Shown here: positions 57,566 to 64,000 of the stretch, piece after piece
How the letters are laid out: every line of letters starts with the position of its first letter
Position numbering within the stretch: the stretch's first letter is position 1
From: Liolophura sinensis
Lineage: Eukaryota; Mollusca; Polyplacophora; Chitonida; Chitonidae
Length of the DNA: 64,000 nt
Direction of reading: 5' to 3'
Assembly (NCBI RefSeq): GCF_032854445.1
Contig: NC_088300.1
Coordinates: 44,943,682-45,007,681 of the forward strand
Notes under the pieces: generated by a model
Told to the model about the DNA's origin: nothing
Seen by the model: the letters and a program-made list of their open reading frames with translations, nothing else
The model's database searches: none
Position numbers and translations under genes: made by a program

Positions 57566-59872
57566 ATTGAATCAACTTATACTAGTCACCTACTCCCAAA
57601 CTTGTGTTCCGTGTGTATAGGTATAAGTAGATAAATATATGGTATTTTCATAGGAACCTCTGCAGCGCCGACCTTGGGAGATATCGTCCTGTGGGGAATG
57701 AACAGTTCTGTGATTAGTTCCCTTGTGAAAAATGGTCTGTGATCAAATTCCATGGAAGATATATGATGACGATATATCCAGCATGATCGTGTTATCAAAC
57801 CTAGTGATTTTTATACAGTTGAAAGCAACTGACATTCTTATCATCCACCACTGTTTAGTTAATTCCTCCAATCTTTGGGAAGTTCATTTGTTTGAGCAAA
57901 CGGAATTGCTACATGCATGAAAAGAGAAAACATCAGTTTGGGAAACTTGCCCATCTCTTAAGCTGCCTACTATGTATATGGCATCTTAAAACCTCGCGTA
58001 TCAAAGGTCAAGAAACTGTATAAAGCATCGAAGTAATCCCAGACTGTGAATGCTCAAATGAAAACGTTTGCTATGCCTGGAATGAATTTACTTGTTTCTT
58101 GTCAAGAAACTCGTTCCTTCAAACCGGCTTAATGCATGCGTAACAAGATAACAGCACTATTCCGAAAATCTAGTACCATATCTTCTCTAGGACAATCGTA
58201 TAGTGTATAATTCAATCCAGAGCATCAAACGAAAATTGAGAAGTTCTGCGACCAAATATTCTTCATTTACCCACTGAATGAGAAAAAGAGAATATTTCAA
58301 GAACTACAGTGACTACATATCTACAAATTTTGGTCCTCTGGATGCAATGCGAAAAGCTGAAGATGTCTACGGATGTACAAATTGTGGACAAAAATAAGTG
58401 GTAAGGGTTATATGTTGAGGCTACTGCTACAACCTGAGCCTTGTCGTAAACATTATTCCCATCGCCTTAAAATAAGAATTTTAAGGAACTGTTGGACTCG
58501 ACTCATTTAAATCCCTTCTGGAAACTTTCTTTGGAATCTGATAATCTCAAAGCATCGCGAAGCTGTCTCAAACAAGTGAGAAACAAGTTGATGACATGAT
58601 TTGCAGAGAAGTTTCCAGGGGTTGTCATTGTACAAAGATCAACATAGGCCACTATCATCTTCAGTCAATAATCATATATTATTGTAATGACGTAACTCCA
58701 AAGTACGTATTGAAATTAGGATCTGTAATCTCGATCTAGTCATGTAAATGCCTCGGAATTTTCCATCCCCATTGGACTAGGGCCATTTATCGAGGCTATA
58801 CGCCTACCGGAGATTTCTGACAAACACAAAACAAAATATATTCGCTAATCAATTTAGGTTTTCTGCATTTACCAAGAAGAACTCAAGTTACTGTCGCTCA
58901 TTCAATTATTCAGATATTCAAGTGTGATATTTAACATCACACTCGAATATCGGCTGTATTTATAGCGTTACAATGATTCTAAAGTTTGAAAAATCTATGT
59001 AATTCAACCCGCTTTATAAATTTTATGAGCTTCGTTTACCATTTTGAACGGTAACACATGCACAGACTTGGCTCACATTTTATGAAAAGTAATTATATTT
59101 GGATTATTCCAAAATAATAACAAATATATTCGATTGAAGTTACACTGACTGATATACTTGCCACAAATCTCCGTAATGGCTTCTTTAACTTGTTCAGTAT
59201 GAAAGGGTCATCAGTCCAAAATAGTCGTTTATTCAATACGTACATTGATATCAGAAAACGAATCCAGGACCTTTCGTACGAAAAATTTTGTATGTCATGC
59301 CTCCAAATCTTATGCATTATTCCTTTATTTTCACGTGTATATATAGAGCGGTCAGGCTTATTGGAAAAAGAAAACGCGACCCAACACAGGCAGTGCGGGA
59401 ATCTGACAATTTATGAAGACAGACAATATAACGGTACCATTGTACATGTGCGGTCTCAGGATAGTTGACTCGAGATCTACGTAGATTTACACTACTTTTG
59501 CAGGTACATATCCAGAGTAATTATTGAATTACCGGTACTATAAATATTATTCTTTCACATATTATTTCCAAAGTAGGTTATGTTGGTAAGAAGATCTTCC
59601 TAAATCTTCCTACGGACCTAAATCAAACAGAACCCAATTTCTGCCCGAATCTACGGCTGTATATATATTCTGTACTGTACATGTACCTGTGATCGGAGCT
59701 TTATAGTCTGTACGCAACAAAATGTACCAGCGTGTAAAATGATTTTTATCAAAACTTTGAAAATACATTAAAATTAAATGCCATAAGTATGCATACTAAG
59801 ACAGAAATATCACCAATGTAAATAAATGCGGTACAACGTTCCTTTCAAAAATCCTAGGAGCTGGATGTAGCC
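57566..59872. other. Intergenic, unique sequence; no gene seen
   Basis: No recognisable coding region, transposon or tandem repeat. The short inverted pair TCAAGTGTGATATTTAACAT / ATGTTAAATATCACACTTGA-like around 58917-58950 is the only structure noticed. Confidence 0.4.
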
Positions 59873-59891
59873 CTTAACGCAGTAATTCTCA

Positions 59892-60048
59892 AATCTCAAA
59901 TCCATAGTGCCCTACCAGGAATACCTGTTACAAGGCAGCATATTGGACACCGCCCAGGAGGTCCTCCTCCATCGTCTACGTGGACTCTGTGACAATGCAG
60001 AAATGCCACCTGAAACCTTCCATGATCATGAAATGGTCTTTCTCATCA
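59892..60048 (+). pseudogene. MED18: MED18 exon 1 copy without start codon
   Basis: Matches 63379-63534 almost base for base (one codon changed, His to Tyr in VPHQEYLLQ), donor ATCA|GTAAGT included. The part of the exon with the ATG and the upstream acceptor is missing, and no second MED18 exon lies between here and 63.3 kb. Probably a non-functional duplicate; use as an extra exon is possible but would need a different upstream exon. Confidence 0.8.
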
Positions 60049-60179
60049 GTAAGTACTGAAATGGAGTACCTGTTCTTAATTTTGTCAATTCAGGACCATT
60101 GTTGTGTGTACATTGTTCTTTTATAAACTAGAAGCTATATCTATATATATATTATTTACAATGTGAAATAAGTAAACTC

Positions 60180-60740
60180 AGATGTCACTCTTTGATATGT
60201 AGTCCGTGTGTGATTTAATGTCTCTGTGTGATTTAATGTCTCTGTGTGATATAGTGTTCTTGTGTGATATGATGTGCCTGTGTGATGTTATATCACTGTG
60301 TGATACCACTATTTGAGATAATCTCTGTGTAATGTGATGTCCTTATGATATACCTATGTCATGTGTTGTGATGTCACTATTTGAGATAATCTGTGTGATA
60401 TGAGTTACGTGTGTGATGTTATCTCACTATTTGAGACAATCTGTGTGATATGAGTTACCTGTGTGATGTTATCTCACTATTTGAGACACACTGTGTGATA
60501 TGAGTAACCTGTGTGATGTTATCTCCCTATTTGACACAATCTTTGAGATGAGTTACCTGTGTGTTGTGATGTCACTATTTGAGACAATCTGTGTGATATG
60601 AGTAACCTGTGTGATGTTATCTCCCCATTTGAGACAATCTGTGATATGAGTTACCTGTGTGTTGTGACGTCGCTATTTGAGACAATCTGTGTGATAGGAG
60701 TGACCTGTGTGATGTTATGTCCCTATTTGAGACGGTCCGT
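60180..60740. repeat. Minisatellite, about 52-bp unit (CTCACTATTTGAGACAATCTGTGTGATATGAG...)
   Basis: About eight full units plus shorter GTGTGAT(T/A)TAATGTCTCT-type leader units. Same family as 63690-64000; copied with the MED18 segment. Confidence 0.9.
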
Positions 60741-61570
60741 CTGTGTGATAAGATGTCACTGCATGGTATAATGTCCCTACCATTATCTATATCTCAGAGT
60801 TCCTTTATTGTGTGCTTTGACAGCAATAGAACGAATCCCTACAAACTACAGATAATCTTCTATGTACTGCAAGACAACATTGAAACTATTTTTCTTAACG
60901 CAGTAATTCCGGGTCAGGCCGCATAAACACTCTCAAATGAGCAAAAAATTATCGTTTTGCATTCACAAAAAGAATCTGTTTTCCGTACCTGTAACATTTT
61001 TCTTTCCCTTTTTTTGCCGTGTCCCATTCACGTTTTCGTTAATTATTTGGGCCACGTTCGATGACTAAGGGCTCAGCGAAATCGAAAAAAATTTAGGAGT
61101 TATCCCCCTTGTATGGTGAGGTAACAAAAAAAAAAAAAGCGGCGAAAAGTGCAACAACAACAGTGGTTTCCTTTGGTTTACTGTTCATGTTTCCTTACTT
61201 ATCTGTTTTTACGGGAACGAAGGCCGAGCCTAAGTGATACAGACAGATTGTACTTTTCTCATTAGGTAAGTATTTAGTGTCAAATTTATTACATAAATGT
61301 ATACAAAGCGATTTGACAGATCGGCAGAAGACTGTTTCATGACTAAGATTACCAAAGGTGCGGTTATCGTTACTATCCCTTTCTGTGATTTCTGAGCGAT
61401 TGTAGGCCAAAATGTCATGCTGAGCTGTAGCCCTTTCAACTCCTTCCTTTACTCCGCCAGCCTAGAATAAAGAACGGAGTTGAAGTAGCCACCTGAGGCT
61501 GGCTGAACTTGCTATTCCTTAGTCCATTCACGGGCACTCGAAGTTATCTCTCTTTTATGTCAGTCACACA

Positions 61571-61572
<2 letters not shown>

Positions 61573-61619
<47 letters not shown>
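61573..61619. repeat. (TA)n microsatellite
   Basis: About 23 TA units. Confidence 0.95.
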
Positions 61620-61622
<3 letters not shown>

Positions 61623-61718
61623 CAGGGGCGAAACACTGTTGGCAAGAAATCACGAAACGGCAATAAAAAAAACCTTTCTTTGTCGATTGTTATCCCACCT
61701 GCTTGCACTGGACACATA

Positions 61719-61970
61719 TCTCTCTTAATCCCAGTCCATTAAATATCACCTTTGAAGGAAATGTTCAAAATCTATCAACTCCATCGTTTACCCCGGCGGT
61801 CTGCCATGTGTAGCCTCTTCGGCTCGCCTTTATGAGCTGATGGAGATTCACAAACTGGCGTGCTTGACACAGATACCCATCAGCTTTTTATGAGCTTTTG
61901 TGGAGATTTGGAGATTTTGGTGATATTCACGATGAATTTGAGCTGCTTAATGGACTAGAATTAAGAAAGG
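61719..61970. mobile_element. MITE with TA target duplication (CTCTTAATCCCAGTCCATTAA ends)
   Basis: Left TCTCTCTTAATCCCAGTCCA and right, inverted, CCTTTCTTAATTCTAGTCCA; TA at 61717-61718 and 61971-61972. 252 bp, no coding potential; mariner-like by target site. Confidence 0.75.
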
Positions 61971-62129
61971 TATGTATTTAGTGAGAGCAGGTACAATAAC
62001 AATCGAGAAACAAAGGCATTTCATAATTTTTTGCCAAAGGTATTTCGCGCCTGTCCATTTATAGGCCTATATATTAGTGTTTGACAGACTAATAAAGGGA
62101 GATAACGTCAAGCGCCTGTCATCCATCTA

Positions 62130-62704
62130 CTTGTAGATGGACTTATAGTGTGCTATTTTGAAATTCTGAAATTCATTGTAACACTGAGTCCATCGCCACC
62201 TCTCAAACCAGTTGCTGCCCATCTGCTCACTCCAAGTCGCTGGTGCCAATTTCAGTGAAGTCCGCGTTGACAGCACCCAGACTTACCTGCACTAAAATAC
62301 ATGTTCTTTTTTATGCCTTTGTGGTTTGAATTACAAAGATTGAAATTGTTCTTGCAAACAACAACTCAGTTGCATTTTAAACCAAGAAGTAGGTCATGTG
62401 ACACTTCAAAATCGCTGTCTACGTCGAGGCATTTGGTACTGCCGAAATTCTAGCAGTCAGTGTGACCACAAGGCAGTGAGTGAGTTAGTTCCTTTGGTGT
62501 AGATAGTAAATTATGTGGATGGTATTAAAGATTCCACCAGAAAATTACATATAAATGCACAGAGGAAGTGATTTGGACTGCCATAAGTTGGAAGGAGATG
62601 GGAGTTTGAAATCCGGGCCATATTTTTTGAGAGGTGTTGATGGAGTCAGTGTTACGATGAATGTCAGAATATTGAAATAGCACACTAGGTTCATCTAGAC
62701 GGAC
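62130..62704. mobile_element. MITE with about 80-bp inverted ends and TA flanks
   Basis: The left arm GTGTGCTATTTTGAAATTCTG ... GTAACACTGAGTCCATC ... CACCTCTCAAA matches, inverted, the right arm ending at 62704. TA at 62128-62129 and 62705-62706. About 575 bp; the central 400 bp has no coding potential. Confidence 0.75.
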
Positions 62705-63307
62705 TAGCTATTCCTCATACTTCTCGCACATCAGGGATAATTTAAAAAAGCCACATTGACATAGGGAAAAAATAATAAATTTGTGAAATGTGAATAAACA
62801 TGAAATTATTATGGACTAAGGTATGCAGATGGACTCGGTTAATCTGAGTACACCGAGTCTGACTGTTGGTGGAGAAATATTTGAATACGCCATATTCATG
62901 GTTGCTCAACACTAGGGTGGGACACATGTCGAGGCACGAATAACCACTCCACTTACATGTAGCTGGTCAGATCCACCACCCCTTACAAGCCGCACACAAA
63001 AGTTTGGAACGTTAATGACAAAAAAAAAACTTATGTTGTCTTGAAGCAGATTTTTTTTTATTAATTTCCATGTTTGAACAATATATTCACCTCCTTATGC
63101 ATGTGAGTAGAGTAGGTATGCATGATTTAAGGTGTATGCGGTCTCAAAATCGAATGGCAAAATTTGATTTGAGTGGGATCATGTTCAAATTACTGCCTAG
63201 GCAGTGATTGCTGAATGGACTGTCATTGCTGTAGACATTTTTCTGTACTTCCTATCATGTACTTAACTGTTTACTGCATGTGATAAAATAAATTTATTAT
63301 TTTTCAG

Positions 63308-63534
63308 ATATATATGACATTGAGTGGTGTGTTGAGTGGATAGTACGATGGATCAAGGAGGGATGCAGCTTGGGATGAATCTCAAATCCATAGTGCCCCA
63401 CCAGGAATACCTGTTACAAGGCAGCATATTGGACACCGCCCAGGAGGTCCTCCTCCATCGTCTACGTGGACTCTGTGACAATGCAGAAATGCCACCTGAA
63501 ACCTTCCATGATCATGAAATGGTCTTTCTCATCA
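63308..63534 (+). CDS. MED18: MED18 (Mediator complex subunit 18), first coding exon
   Basis: Acceptor ATTTTTCAG ends at 63307; ATG at 63348, 62 codons plus one base, donor ATCA|GTAAGT at 63534. The product starts MDQGGMQLGMNLK and then gives EYLLQGSILD, LLHRLRGLCDN and PETFHDHEMVFL, matching human MED18 (EYLLQGSVLD, LIHRLRGLCDN, PETFLDHEMVFL). MED18 is a head-module subunit of the nuclear Mediator complex that bridges transcription factors and RNA polymerase II, and pairs with MED20. A short upstream ORF (ATG at 63314, stop within ten codons) precedes the start. The remaining exon(s) lie right of base 64000. Confidence 0.95.
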
Positions 63535-63689
63535 GTAAGTACTGAAATGGAGTACCTGTTCTTAATTTTGTCAATTCAGGACCATTGTTGTGTGTACATT
63601 GTTCTTTTATAAACCAGAAGATATACTTATATATTACATACAGTGTGAAATAAGTAAACTCAGTTCACTCTTTGATATGTAGTCCATGT

Positions 63690-64000
63690 GTGATTTAATG
63701 TCTCTGTGTGATATAGTGTTCTTGTGTGATATGATGTGTCTGTGTGATGTTATATCACTGTGTGATATCACTATTTGAGATAATCCCTATGTAATATGAT
63801 GTCCTTATGATGTATCTATGCCATGTGTTGTGATGTCACTATTTAAGACAATCTGTGTGATATGAGTTACGTGTCTGAAGTTATCTCACTATTTGAGACA
63901 ATCTGTGTGATATGAGTTACATGTCTGATGTTATCTCACTATTTTAAGACAATCTGTGTGATATGAGTTACCTGTGTGATGTTATCTCACTATTTGAGCC
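63690..64000. repeat. Minisatellite in MED18 intron 1 (about 52-bp unit)
   Basis: GTGTGATATGAGTTAC, TGATGTTATCTCACTATTTG and AGACAATCT units, running off the right edge. Source array for the copy at 60180-60740. Confidence 0.9.

Larger units (their letters stand above)
59873..60909 (+). mobile_element. About 1-kb inserted copy of MED18 exon 1 plus intron, flanked by a 16-bp direct repeat
   Basis: CTTAACGCAGTAATTC occurs at 59873-59888 and 60894-60909, and the DNA between is a copy of the MED18 locus: exon sequence from 59892, the donor, about 100 bp of intron, and the same GTGTGAT minisatellite as at 63690-64000. This is what an insertion with target-site duplication looks like. No transposon ends were seen at the margins and no poly(A). 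Confidence 0.7.

Overview
The window is eukaryotic and almost certainly from a marine invertebrate, most likely a mollusc (inference). It has spliced genes with GT-AG introns, about 5% coding sequence, many minisatellites, and roughly a dozen copies of a tRNA-derived SINE. The SINE tail (ATTGGTGTTTTACGCC, complement GGCGTAAAACACCAAT) is of a kind I associate with bivalve and other molluscan genomes. No rRNA, free tRNA gene, CRISPR array or bacterial sequence was seen.

Three host genes can be supported. (1) A minus-strand gene for a METTL24-like, Golgi-type methyltransferase-fold protein occupies 415-29591 and runs off the left edge. It has two alternative signal-anchor first exons (29481-29591 and 21394-21501), a tandem set of 27-codon stem exons (17801-17881, 13985-14065, and a one-base-short copy at 10731-10810), and core exons at 6499-6605, 2452-2580, 1131-1205 and 415-565. 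The splice phases of the core exons join exactly. Its introns are packed with minisatellites, one of which is built from the 5' splice site of a stem exon. (2) A plus-strand, six-exon SLC16/monocarboxylate-transporter-like gene at 51152-55249 encodes 667 residues, with every intron in phase 1 after the first base of a glycine codon. (3) The first coding exon of Mediator subunit MED18 lies at 63348-63534 on the plus strand. A second, startless copy of this exon at 59892-60048 sits in a roughly 1-kb insertion flanked by a 16-bp direct repeat.

Between the two first exons of the methyltransferase gene sits a roughly 7.3-kb PIF/Harbinger DNA transposon (about 21656-28970). It carries both genes of the family in convergent orientation: a DDE transposase (plus, 21811-24067) and a Myb/SANT-like protein (minus, 25385-28267). 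Both have stops or frameshifts, so it is a dead but nearly complete copy.

From 29.6 to 51.1 kb I see no convincing gene. This stretch is a mosaic of non-autonomous DNA transposons (several with TA target duplications, one hAT-like, one with termini like those of the Harbinger copy), SINEs, fold-back elements, minisatellites and short segmental duplications. From 55.3 to 63.3 kb there is the likely 3' UTR of the transporter, then mostly unique non-coding sequence, two TA-flanked MITEs and the MED18-derived insertion.

The three host genes show no functional link; they are neighbours only. Coordinates of exons were read from splice consensus and phase, not from transcripts.
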